64,000 nucleotides of DNA from an uncultured Draconibacterium sp. Lineage in GTDB: Bacteria; Bacteroidota; Bacteroidia; Bacteroidales; Prolixibacteraceae. Position 1 is the first letter of the stretch, and each line of letters starts with the position of its first letter. Location of the stretch: positions 1,962,001 through 2,026,000 of the forward strand of contig NZ_OY775906.1 of NCBI RefSeq assembly GCF_963675065.1, read 5' to 3'. The notes under the pieces were generated by a model, which did not search any database, was not told the DNA's origin, and saw only the letters and a program-made list of their open reading frames with translations. The position numbers and the translations under genes were made by a program. This document shows, in pieces, positions 8,676 through 17,449 of the stretch.

Positions 8676-9950
8676 CTAGAGTTTTTCGCCATTTTCCAAT
8701 AAATAGGCTTCGGCTTCCACATTCCACAATCCCATGTATTCTTTGCAAAGTTTATCCAGCCCGGCATACACCGGATTTTCTTTTCCCTTTTCCTCGAATT
8801 CAGCAATTGCTGTAAGCGGGAAATCAAAATGCGTATAAATCAACTTCTTACCTCCGGGAATATTTGGCAGATTCAAAGTGGCTTCGGGAACTGCATTTAA
8901 ACCACCAATGTGGGTTACCAAACCTGCCGGATCCAGTCCTGCGGTCATAATTTCCAGTGCTTCTTTCATATCATCGGTATTACCCCCAGATGTTCCAACA
9001 ATGTGCGTATAAGCATAATGAACATTGTAAAAGTTCATTTTTGCTGTGAACTCCGTATTTGATGGTCCTGCAAAGAAATTCAGACAACCGTCGAAACCAA
9101 GAATGGCATCGCCCTGCTCAACTACCGGAGCCACCGGAGCAAATACAAATACATCGTCGTAACCGCTACCCCCGGTTAATTCTTTTAATCCAGCCACAGG
9201 ATCAGCCATTTCTGCGGTATTGATGTATTTTAATTCAATGCCACGTTCTTTTGCAAACTCAACAGTGTAAAGTTCAGCAGCACGGTCCAATCTTGTCTGA
9301 TCGATATCTGTCACCACCATCAACGATGGTTTTCTGTCTTCGCGGCGCAAAACATAATTGATAGCTGCCAGTCCCATTGGACCAACACCGGCAAGAATGG
9401 CCATTTTACCACCGTCAACAATTTCCATTTTGTGCACGTAGCTACCGGCAGTGGTGTGGTAATTGGCATGCATAGCGCCAATAACACAACTTAACGGCTC
9501 GGCCAGCGACGCCGGGTAATATCCAGGTCCTTCATAGGCCAGCAAACAATCCTGCACCAACACATCTTTCGGAATGATAACATAAGTTGCATCACCACCT
9601 ATATATTTGTAGGAATAACCCGGAGCACTCAACACGCCCACCGGACCTTCTTCGTAATAAATTGCCGGCTGAATGGAAAATTTCTGTCCTGCCTTAAATT
9701 TTTCCTGCCAGCTGGCTCCTACTTCAACAATTTCACCGGCAAATTCGTGGCCGATCATAATCGGATTCTCGGCAATATCATCCGGAATACGTTTGTGATC
9801 GCTGGCCTGGTTGGCCGCTTTATAACTCGACATACAAAGGCTGTCGGTTACTACTTTGGCCAAAATTTCATCATCACTAATTTGTGGTAATTCAAACTCC
9901 TCCACACGAAGGTCTTTTTTACCGTATAATCGAACTGCTTTTGTTTTCAT
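8676..9950 (-). CDS. Zinc-type MDR dehydrogenase resembling L-sorbose-1-phosphate reductase (SorE)
   Basis: Medium-chain dehydrogenase of 424 residues. Its N-terminal GroES-like domain carries TDSLCMSSYKAA with the catalytic-zinc Cys position and IGHEFAGEIVEVG; the NAD(P) fold has ILAGVGPMGLAAINYVLRR. The segment FVGTSGGNTDDMKEA (here IVGTSGGNTDDMKEAL), LNFFAGPSN and the length match the SorE group as I recall it, which reduces L-sorbose-1-phosphate to D-glucitol-6-phosphate. It is the last gene of the GntR-facing operon, next to a gene whose SDR domain resembles sorbitol-6-phosphate dehydrogenase. The pair would therefore act on related phosphorylated polyols or ketoses. The true substrate is unknown; reduction of L-lactaldehyde is another possibility. 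Confidence 0.72.
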   Translation of the reverse strand: MKTKAVRLYGKKDLRVEEFELPQISDDEILAKVVTDSLCMSSYKAANQASDHKRIPDDIAENPIMIGHEFAGEIVEVGASWQEKFKAGQKFSIQPAIYYEEGPVGVLSAPGYSYKYIGGDATYVIIPKDVLVQDCLLAYEGPGYYPASLAEPLSCVIGAMHANYHTTAGSYVHKMEIVDGGKMAILAGVGPMGLAAINYVLRREDRKPSLMVVTDIDQTRLDRAAELYTVEFAKERGIELKYINTAEMADPVAGLKELTGGSGYDDVFVFAPVAPVVEQGDAILGFDGCLNFFAGPSNTEFTAKMNFYNVHYAYTHIVGTSGGNTDDMKEALEIMTAGLDPAGLVTHIGGLNAVPEATLNLPNIPGGKKLIYTHFDFPLTAIAEFEEKGKENPVYAGLDKLCKEYMGLWNVEAEAYLLENGEKL

Positions 9951-10076
9951 TTTCTATTTGTATTTTTCAGATTGAAGAGATTGAATCAGATTGATGAAAG
10001 ATTGAAGCTCCGATAAGAAGCTCCTGTTAATCACTCATCGTTCATCATTAATCCTTTCCAACTTTTGACTTAATTT

Positions 10077-12038
10077 CTAATGTAACATCGACTGGCCACC
10101 AGAAATCGGCAGCGCCTGTCCTGTTTCATTCTCCTGGTCGATCAGGTATAAAATTCCTTTCACCACATCTTTTGGCGAACATCCTTTTCCAAGTGGTACC
10201 TGGTCTAAATAAAACTGCTTCACATCGTCGATTGTCTTTGCTCCCGGCACTTTTCCCGCATTTAAGTACTGAATAAACAATCCGTTTTCAGGATCGCTCC
10301 ACAGTGGGCCTTCATAAAAATTACCCGGACAAACCGAATTCACCTTAATTTTCACCGGAGCCAGTTCCAATGCAAACGACTGAGTAAGACCGATTCCACC
10401 GAATTTCCCACCGGCATATGCAAAATTCTTTTTACTTCCTTTTAAGCCCGATTTTGAATTGATCTGAATAATATCAGAATAGTAATCCGGCTTAAAAGCA
10501 TTTTGAAGTTTCAATATTTTAGAGGCTACTTTTGTGCAATAGAAATAGGCGTTGTAGTTTATTTTGGTAACAAACTCAAAATTCTCCGGCGTCATTTCAT
10601 CCAAACCACCGGCACGTAACACGCCGGCATTACTTACAAATACATCGAGCCCACCAAAAGTAGCAACGGTTTCTTTCATCAAATTGGCCAGGCTATCCAT
10701 ATCGGCCACATTGGTTTTTACAAAAATCACCCGGTTGTTCCCTTTCATGGCGGCCAGTTCTGCTGCCGTTTTTTGTCCAACTTCTTCGTTAATATCGGCC
10801 ACAACAATGTTGGCACCTTCTTCAGTCAGATGTCGGGCAATACCCTCACCAAATCCCATGGCAGCGCCGGTTACAATAATGGTTTTATTCTGAACGCGGC
10901 CAACAGATGTTCCGGCAGCGATTTTGCGGCGATAATTCTCCACCTCCCAGGTATCGATAAAGGCAATTTGCTCAGCTGTCATAAAATGCTGTCCCCCGAA
11001 CGATTCGGAGTAAGCACTGATTTTCATTGCATCTTCGTACACATCAAGAATCGTGTCGCACTGCGCAGCATGATCGCCAACTGCCAGCAAACCGATTCCT
11101 TTCAGCAAAATTACTTTTGGTGCAAATCCGTTCGCTGAAATAAAAGCCGCAATCTTTTCTTTGGCCTCTTTCAACAGGTCTTCAATATTTTCAGTATTTT
11201 CAACAAAAACGTATTTTGATTTGCAATATACGATCAGGTCCGGCGTAAATGGCCTGGCCACTTTTTCAAAGGCCTCTGCATCTTTTGCGAATTGTGCAAT
11301 TACTGCATTGTTCCTAAGTTTCAGCGTTTTAATTTCCTCTTCAGAAACCATCATTCGAATGGCAGGAACAAATTCTGCTATATCATCGCGAATTGGCAGG
11401 GTTTCTTCCGACAGTTCTTCTTTTAAAGCACCGTTCAATTTTACAAATACATCATTGTATATCGTTTCAATTTCATCGATAGAATCAGCTGACACAAAAA
11501 TTCCGTGGTTTTGCAAAAAAATGATCTGTGCGGCTTTACCTTTTTCGGCTTTGAATTTGGACAGCTGCTTTTCAACCTCTTTAAACAGCACGTACCCCGG
11601 ATCGATGTATGGAATGTAAACCACCTGATTACCAAACAACTCATCAAGGTATTTTTCCACCTCGTTGCCACACATCAGTCCGTTTACCTTTGTTGGGTGC
11701 AGATGCACCACGTAAGCATATTCGATAACATCGTGCATCGATGTTTCAACCGATGGACGGCGATCTTTTGTGATGGTAGCTTCCATCAAATCGTCTTTAA
11801 TCTGGCGTTCGCGCTCAAACGGATCGGCGCTGTATGTTTTTCCCGAGATCAGTCCCAGTTTTTTGCGATCGAGTTTTGCAAAACCATCTTCGGTGATCGT
11901 GGCAAGCGCATGACCACTGGCTTTCACCCAAATATATTCATCATTTTTATAAGAAGTGTTTCCCCCCCCGGCAATAACCATCTCCGGATTTTTGCCATAG
12001 AACTGCGATATCTTAATAAGATTTTCTAATCCTTCCAT
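10077..12038 (-). CDS. Bifunctional class II aldolase / short-chain dehydrogenase fusion
   Basis: A 653-residue fusion. Residues about 1-365 form a class II aldolase/adducin domain with zinc ligands His112 and His114 (VVHLHPTKV) and His178 (LQNHGIF). Residues about 380-653 form an NAD(P)-dependent SDR with TGAAMGFG at 390-397, Ser528 and the YxxxK pair Tyr541/Lys545. The SDR part resembles sorbitol-6-phosphate 2-dehydrogenase (IIQINSKSG, FGGIGLTQS, VPLGKGC) more than the lactaldehyde dehydrogenase half of RhaEW proteins. It may cleave a ketose-1-phosphate to DHAP and an aldehyde and oxidise or reduce a linked substrate (inference). It lies between the PHP and SorE-like genes with about 100-130 bp spacers. 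Domains are certain, reaction is not. Confidence 0.85.
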   Translation of the reverse strand: MEGLENLIKISQFYGKNPEMVIAGGGNTSYKNDEYIWVKASGHALATITEDGFAKLDRKKLGLISGKTYSADPFERERQIKDDLMEATITKDRRPSVETSMHDVIEYAYVVHLHPTKVNGLMCGNEVEKYLDELFGNQVVYIPYIDPGYVLFKEVEKQLSKFKAEKGKAAQIIFLQNHGIFVSADSIDEIETIYNDVFVKLNGALKEELSEETLPIRDDIAEFVPAIRMMVSEEEIKTLKLRNNAVIAQFAKDAEAFEKVARPFTPDLIVYCKSKYVFVENTENIEDLLKEAKEKIAAFISANGFAPKVILLKGIGLLAVGDHAAQCDTILDVYEDAMKISAYSESFGGQHFMTAEQIAFIDTWEVENYRRKIAAGTSVGRVQNKTIIVTGAAMGFGEGIARHLTEEGANIVVADINEEVGQKTAAELAAMKGNNRVIFVKTNVADMDSLANLMKETVATFGGLDVFVSNAGVLRAGGLDEMTPENFEFVTKINYNAYFYCTKVASKILKLQNAFKPDYYSDIIQINSKSGLKGSKKNFAYAGGKFGGIGLTQSFALELAPVKIKVNSVCPGNFYEGPLWSDPENGLFIQYLNAGKVPGAKTIDDVKQFYLDQVPLGKGCSPKDVVKGILYLIDQENETGQALPISGGQSMLH

Positions 12039-12062
12039 TTTCTTCTTTCTCGCTAATTTTTG

Positions 12063-12134
12063 CTAGCAGATTTCGCGAATCAGCGCAGATTTTCTTCTTC
12101 TATTTCTCTGCGAATATCTGCGCTATCTGCGTGA
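12063..12134. repeat. Intergenic repeat with TCTGCG/CGCAGA units
   Basis: The spacer between the PHP and fusion genes is filled by a low-complexity palindromic stretch. CGCAGA occurs once and TCTGCG three times, able to fold into alternative hairpins. It looks like a dispersed intergenic repeat of Bacteroidota genomes rather than a gene-specific signal; other copies are not visible in the window. Confidence 0.4.
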
Positions 12135-12140
12135 TTTTTT

Positions 12141-13358
12141 TTATGCGATCATTTCTTTTATAACCGCATTACCCAGGGTGATTAAATCGGTAACGGAACG
12201 CTCAGTACGATCGCCGTTTACCGCTACAAATCCCTCTTCACCATTGGTTTTTAAGTATTGATGAGCGGCAATCACACAAGCCCCATTGTATGATACTTTT
12301 TTCAAATCTTCGGGTAAAACATCTTCCCCGTCAACTTTTACCTCGATTGGGAAAACTCCCGGCGTATTGTGCTCCGAACCCAGTGAAATTACATAACCTT
12401 TTTTGCTAAAATATTTAATGAACTCGCGCAATTTATGAACTGAATTCCGTGACGGGATCAATTCGATCATATGCACGTTCATAGCCTGTAATTGCTCATC
12501 CATAAATTCCCAATCCCTTTCGAAAACAGTGATCAGATTTCCTTTTCTATCGTCGAGCAAAACAGGATAACACGGAATACCACCGGCATCTAAAATATAC
12601 TCGCTTATTTTTTTCACCGGGGGGAATGATGCAGGCGATTCAGGAACAAACGCAGAACCTCCGGCTTTTAACAGTTTGCCACGGATTTCGTTTTCAATTG
12701 CAGAAATATCGTCAGGATTCGATTTTGGCTCCACATCAAAAAGTTCGGTGTAGAACATCATTTTGCCCGACTTTTTCGGATAATTCTCTTCTACCAAAAT
12801 ACGAATGGCTTTGGCAATGTGCCTCTCGCGCACCAATTCTTTGGCGTACTTCGATTTTATAAAATCGTAAGTCAGACTCATATCCGGATAGATCGATTGC
12901 AAAAGATAGTTCACCTTTTCAATCATCTTCGCCACTTGTTTCTGGCTTTCAGCAATCAGATCTTCCAAAAACTTTTTGCTTTCTGCTGAAACCCGGTAGG
13001 GATAATTCAACCCTTTACCACTAAAATAAATGCGCCCCGGATTATTCGGATCGTTTATGGTAATATTACGACGTTGAAGCTCCGGGATCAACCCGATAAA
13101 CTCAACATTAAATAATGGAAACACACCGTTTTTTACTGCATAATTATAAAATTCGTTATAGCCGTCGGAAACAAAAAAGTCGTTAATCCCCAACACATCA
13201 ACCTCTTCGTCTTTTGCCAGATCAAAAATCTGTGCAATATTATCAAACGAGCTAAACGAGTATGGTGTATGGATATGACCATTAACATGAGGAATGCTAA
13301 TATCGCCTCCAATTCGCATTAATGTATCAATATCCGGGTATTCTTTTAGAAAATTCAT
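12141..13358 (-). CDS. PHP-domain metal-dependent hydrolase (putative phosphatase)
   Basis: A 405-residue cytoplasmic protein with the PHP signature near its N terminus: HVNGHIHTPYSFSSFDN supplies the His-X-His metal pair, with later motif candidates in LGINDFFVSDGYNEF, FNVEFIGL and ISLGSEHNTPG. PHP domains bind two or three metals and usually hydrolyse phosphate esters, as in histidinol-phosphatase. At about 400 residues it is longer than HisJ-type proteins and no second known domain is recognised. It sits in the operon between the fused E1 gene and the aldolase/SDR gene, so a sugar-phosphate or related metabolite is the likely substrate. That is inference from context only. Confidence 0.75.
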   Translation of the reverse strand: MNFLKEYPDIDTLMRIGGDISIPHVNGHIHTPYSFSSFDNIAQIFDLAKDEEVDVLGINDFFVSDGYNEFYNYAVKNGVFPLFNVEFIGLIPELQRRNITINDPNNPGRIYFSGKGLNYPYRVSAESKKFLEDLIAESQKQVAKMIEKVNYLLQSIYPDMSLTYDFIKSKYAKELVRERHIAKAIRILVEENYPKKSGKMMFYTELFDVEPKSNPDDISAIENEIRGKLLKAGGSAFVPESPASFPPVKKISEYILDAGGIPCYPVLLDDRKGNLITVFERDWEFMDEQLQAMNVHMIELIPSRNSVHKLREFIKYFSKKGYVISLGSEHNTPGVFPIEVKVDGEDVLPEDLKKVSYNGACVIAAHQYLKTNGEEGFVAVNGDRTERSVTDLITLGNAVIKEMIA

Positions 13359-13453
13359 ATCAGTTATTAGTTATTGATTAAAAGCAAGTGTGAATATAAA
13401 AAATCCTTTCCTACCAAATAGATATTCACACTATGCTTTTCAACTAACCAGGA

Positions 13454-15922
13454 TTATATACCTAATTTATTTCTGCGGATTTGCTCAGCGTTTGTATAAT
13501 TGTTTTTCACAACATGTCCTTTCAGTGGAACAATTTTCTCATGAATTGCATCCAGGAACCAGTCAACCTGCGGAAAGAAATACTGCTCCAATTCGTACGC
13601 CGGAGTAATCCAGTTACGCGAACCAACAACAACAGGAGGTGCATCCAGATCGTCGAAAGCCAGCTCGGTAATATTTCTTGCCATATCATTCAGGAACGAA
13701 CCTCTTGCATTGGCATCGCCCGAAATAATGATTCTTCCGGTCTTTTTAACCGACTCGATAACTTTTTCGTAGTTGAAAGGAACAATTGAACGGGCATCGA
13801 TTACCTCCGCTTCCATTCCGTATTCTTCTTTCAATTTATCGGCTGCTTCCAATGCGCGATACAATGTCGCACCAATTGTAAGAATGGTAATGTCTTTACC
13901 TTCGCGTTTTACATCCGGCTCGCCAAACGAAATTTCGTAATATCCTTCCGGCACACCACCTTGGTGGAATTGTTCGCCAATATCGTAAATACGCTGACTT
14001 TCGAAGAAAATTACCGGATCAGTTCCCTGCAATGCAGTGTTCATTAAACCTTTGGCATCATATGGAGTTACCGGGAATACCACTTTCAATCCGGGAATAT
14101 GTGCAACCAACGAAGTCCAGTCTTGCGAGTGTTGAGCCCCATATTTCGATCCTACAGAAACGCGCACAACTACAGGCATTTTAATTACGTTGCCCGACAT
14201 CGCCTGCCACTTCGGCATCTGGTTGAAAACCTCATCGCCACAACGACCAAGGAAATCGCAATACATAATTTCAGGAATAACACGTCCGCCACACATGGCA
14301 TAACCAATGGCTGTACCAATAATCGATGCCTCGGAAATTGGCGAGTTAAACAAACGATTATATGGTAATGCCTCTGTCAATCCACGATAAACAGCAAAAG
14401 CCCCACCCCAGTCGCGGTTTTCTTCACCGTAAGCGACCAATGTCGGATCTTTATAAAAACGATCAACTACAGCTTCGAAAATACCGTCGCGCAACTGGTA
14501 TTGTTTAATTTTTGAGAATGGTTTTCCGTTGACATCAAAAGCAAAACGTTCTTTTTTAGCCAGCTGCTTAACCCGTGGATTTTCTTCCATCGGATGATTC
14601 ACCTCAACTTCACGGTCTTCCATCTTATCCAGGCTCTCGTTCGAAAACATCATGTCACCGATCAGTTCCGGATATTTTTCCATATCCATATGTGGTGACA
14701 CTTTTTCGTCGATGGCCAGTTTCATGGCATATTTCATCAACTCCACGATGTCGGCTTTTATATTTTCAAGCTCGGCTTCTTTTGCAACACCCGCTCCAAC
14801 AAGCTCGCTTGCATAAGATGTAATACAATCCTGCTGTTCCCAGGCTTCCACTTCCTCTTTACTTCTGTAAGAAGAAGCATCTGAAGGCGAGTGACCGCTG
14901 TAACGGTAAGTTAAAACATCAAGCAGAACAGGACCTTTCTTTTCTTTCAACAGTTCCATTTTGCGTTTGTACGCATCAATTACTGCCAGAGGATTGTAAC
15001 CGTCAACACGCTCAGCGTACATACTGTCGCGGTTTACACCTGCACCAATACGAGCGGCAATATCGTAACCCATGGTTTCGCCACAGGTTTGTCCACCCAT
15101 TCCATACTGGTTATTCATAATATTGAAAATAATAGGCAGACCACCTTTGTAAGCGCCTTCCCACAGCTGCTCAAACTGATCCATCGATGCAAAAGCCAGA
15201 CCTTCCCAAACAGGACCGCAAGCCATTGAAGCATCACCAATGTTGGCAACAACAATACCATCTTTTTTATTTACTTTTTTGAACAATGCAGCACCAACAG
15301 CAATATCGCCCGAACCACCAACAATAGCGTTGTTCGGATATACACCAAATGGTGTAAAGAAAGCATGCATCGATCCACCTAAACCTTTATTGAAACCTGT
15401 TTCGCGGGCAAAAATCTCGGCCAGTGTTCCGTAAATAAGGAAACGACGTGCCAGTGATTTTACGTTGCCTTCGTGACCCTTTTTTACGATATTCAGAATT
15501 GTACCATCGAAGAAGTTGGCCATTACATCCATCAACTCATCGTCGCTCATTTTATGAATGGCCGACATACCTTTTGCCAGAATCTCGCCATGCGAGCGGT
15601 GCGAACCAAAAATAAAATCCTCAACGCCCAGATGATAAGCCATACCAACAGCTGCTGATTCCTGTCCGATTGACAAGTGAGCCGGTCCGGGATGGTTGTA
15701 CTCGATTCCCTCGTACTCTCCCTTTGTTTTAATCAGGTTCAACATCGTTTCGAACTCACGAATCAAAGCCATATCATGGAAGATATTAACGAATTCTTCG
15801 TTCGATAAATTTGCTTTTTCCTCAACAATACTTTTGTTGTATTGATTTACAGGTATTTCTTTGAATTGAATTGAACCCGGCTTTCTTACTTCAACCGGAT
15901 CAATAAATTGCGACTTAGGCAT
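13454..15922 (-). CDS. Fused alpha-beta E1 component of a 2-oxoacid dehydrogenase complex
   Basis: Thiamine-diphosphate-dependent E1 that decarboxylates a 2-oxoacid and passes the acyl group to E2 lipoate. The 822-residue chain fuses the alpha part (about 40-420) to the beta part (about 485-822). The ThDP-binding motif is present as Gly229-Asp230-Ala231 with Asn270-Asn271 downstream (IMNNQYGMGG). The alpha part also has GSHRSHGEILAKG and YRYSGHSPSDASSYRS, and the beta part has GEENRDWGGAFAVYRGL and SPISEASIIGTAIGYA. It has about 40 extra N-terminal residues. Pyruvate, branched-chain and acetoin-type enzymes share this layout; the neighbours here are sugar-phosphate enzymes, so I leave the substrate open. 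Confidence 0.9.
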   Translation of the reverse strand: MPKSQFIDPVEVRKPGSIQFKEIPVNQYNKSIVEEKANLSNEEFVNIFHDMALIREFETMLNLIKTKGEYEGIEYNHPGPAHLSIGQESAAVGMAYHLGVEDFIFGSHRSHGEILAKGMSAIHKMSDDELMDVMANFFDGTILNIVKKGHEGNVKSLARRFLIYGTLAEIFARETGFNKGLGGSMHAFFTPFGVYPNNAIVGGSGDIAVGAALFKKVNKKDGIVVANIGDASMACGPVWEGLAFASMDQFEQLWEGAYKGGLPIIFNIMNNQYGMGGQTCGETMGYDIAARIGAGVNRDSMYAERVDGYNPLAVIDAYKRKMELLKEKKGPVLLDVLTYRYSGHSPSDASSYRSKEEVEAWEQQDCITSYASELVGAGVAKEAELENIKADIVELMKYAMKLAIDEKVSPHMDMEKYPELIGDMMFSNESLDKMEDREVEVNHPMEENPRVKQLAKKERFAFDVNGKPFSKIKQYQLRDGIFEAVVDRFYKDPTLVAYGEENRDWGGAFAVYRGLTEALPYNRLFNSPISEASIIGTAIGYAMCGGRVIPEIMYCDFLGRCGDEVFNQMPKWQAMSGNVIKMPVVVRVSVGSKYGAQHSQDWTSLVAHIPGLKVVFPVTPYDAKGLMNTALQGTDPVIFFESQRIYDIGEQFHQGGVPEGYYEISFGEPDVKREGKDITILTIGATLYRALEAADKLKEEYGMEAEVIDARSIVPFNYEKVIESVKKTGRIIISGDANARGSFLNDMARNITELAFDDLDAPPVVVGSRNWITPAYELEQYFFPQVDWFLDAIHEKIVPLKGHVVKNNYTNAEQIRRNKLGI

Positions 15923-15971
15923 AGTATTTTGTTTTATTAATTTTTACTCTTTTCTATTATTCAGACCTGGA

Positions 15972-15987
15972 TCCGTCAGCTGACGGA
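15972..15987. repeat. Perfect 16-bp palindrome in the E1-E3 spacer
   Basis: TCCGTCAGCTGACGGA is its own reverse complement. It lies in a 147 bp spacer that also carries a CGTCATGCTGAACTCG stretch at about 16031-16046 followed by an inverted AGCAT, of the sort found in dispersed repeats of this phylum. Probably a repeat remnant inside the operon. Confidence 0.45.
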
Positions 15988-16069
15988 CAGGGTGACGTTC
16001 AAACATGATTAGCAGGAACTAACCCAAGTACGTCATGCTGAACTCGTTTTAGCATCTCAGCTTTTATAA

Positions 16070-17449
16070 TCAATGCCCGAAACTAAAAACGGTTTCCTTA
16101 AAAATCTCCGAAACGGTTGGATGCGGGAATACCACTTCTTCCATTTCCTTCTGTGTCATTTCAGCTTCAATGGCCATGCAGGCACCGTAGATCATTTCAC
16201 TCGATGGATTTCCGATCATGTGAACACCCAGCACTTCTCCGTATTTTGCACCAACTAAAACTTTGCACGATCCGCTGCCACCTTCGTTTTCGGCAACAAA
16301 TCTTCCGGCGTAAGCCATGGGCAGTTCGGCAATTTTATAATCGATCCCTTTTGCTTTTGCAGATTCTTCGGTTAAGCCAACACCTGAAATTTCAGGATTG
16401 GTGTAAACCACCGCAGGAATGGCATTGTAACGCATTTTATCCGGGCGACCGGAAAGGTTATTAACCACCACTTCACCTTCGCGACTGGCAGTGTGTGCCA
16501 ACAATGAGAAACCTGTTACATCGCCGGCTGCATAAACGTTCGGAATGTTGGTACGCATCTTTTCGTCCACCTTAATACCACCTTTGAATAATTCAACACC
16601 CAGATTCTCCAGGCCAAAACCTGTGGTTACCGGTTTGCGGCCAACACTCATTAATATTTTATCACCTTCAATCTCGGTTACTTTTCCGTCTTTTTCGAAG
16701 CTTACTTTAGTTCCTTCAACCTTGGTAACTTTAGAAGACAAATTAAACTCAATACCTTTTTTAGCGTATAGCTGTCGCAACATGGCACTTTGATCTTTGT
16801 CCATTCCGGTCAGGATTTCATCCAGCATTTCTATAATGGTAACTTTTGTACCCAAGCTGTTAAATATACTGGCGAACTCCATACCGATAACACCTCCACC
16901 GATGATCACCAAGGATTTTGGCTGCTCTTTCAATTGCAAGATCTCACGGTTGGTAAGCACATCTTCATTACCCTGTACTCCGGGAATTGGAGGCACAAAA
17001 GCTTCAGAGCCGGTACAGATCATTAGGTTGGCTGCATTATATGCTTTACCACCAGCTTCAATCTCAATACCTTCGGCACTTTTCTTTTGTATCATTGCTG
17101 CCTCGTTGACCACATCCACTTTAAACTGCTTCATTTTCATGCCAACGCCGCCAACCAGTTTTTTCACCACTTTATTTTTGCGGGCCATCATTTTTTTGAA
17201 GCTAAACGACAGATCATTCGCTTCTACCCCGTATTTACTTCCGCTTTTGGCGCTATCGTAAATTTTGGCACCGTAAAGCAAGGTTTTTGTAGGAATACAA
17301 CCTTCGTTCAAACAAACACCGCCCAGCTCTTTCTTTTCAAAAAGAACCACTTTCAGTCCCTTTGCTCCGGCTCTTTCAGCGGCAACATATCCGCCCGGTC
17401 CGGCACCTATTATTGCTAAATCGTACTTCATTTCGGTATTAATAGTCAA
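16070..17449 (-). CDS. lpdA: Dihydrolipoyl dehydrogenase (E3)
   Basis: Flavoprotein that reoxidises the dihydrolipoyl group of E2 with NAD. The 459-residue protein has the FAD site LAIIGAGPGGYVAAE, the redox-active disulfide GGVCLNEGCIPTK (Cys46, Cys51), the NAD site LVIIGGGVIGMEFASIF, the second FAD motif NVYAAGDVTG, and the C-terminal active-site HPTVSEIF. Its start overlaps the end of the E2 gene by 11 bp, which implies coupled translation. It is probably a complex-specific E3 for the E1/E2 encoded beside it. Confidence 0.95.
   Translation of the reverse strand: MTINTEMKYDLAIIGAGPGGYVAAERAGAKGLKVVLFEKKELGGVCLNEGCIPTKTLLYGAKIYDSAKSGSKYGVEANDLSFSFKKMMARKNKVVKKLVGGVGMKMKQFKVDVVNEAAMIQKKSAEGIEIEAGGKAYNAANLMICTGSEAFVPPIPGVQGNEDVLTNREILQLKEQPKSLVIIGGGVIGMEFASIFNSLGTKVTIIEMLDEILTGMDKDQSAMLRQLYAKKGIEFNLSSKVTKVEGTKVSFEKDGKVTEIEGDKILMSVGRKPVTTGFGLENLGVELFKGGIKVDEKMRTNIPNVYAAGDVTGFSLLAHTASREGEVVVNNLSGRPDKMRYNAIPAVVYTNPEISGVGLTEESAKAKGIDYKIAELPMAYAGRFVAENEGGSGSCKVLVGAKYGEVLGVHMIGNPSSEMIYGACMAIEAEMTQKEMEEVVFPHPTVSEIFKETVFSFGH

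Noticed and set aside
9967..10012. Four imperfect AGATTGA units between the SorE-like and aldolase/SDR genes
   Set aside because: Too short and irregular for a CRISPR or a meaningful tandem repeat; probably simple-sequence drift.
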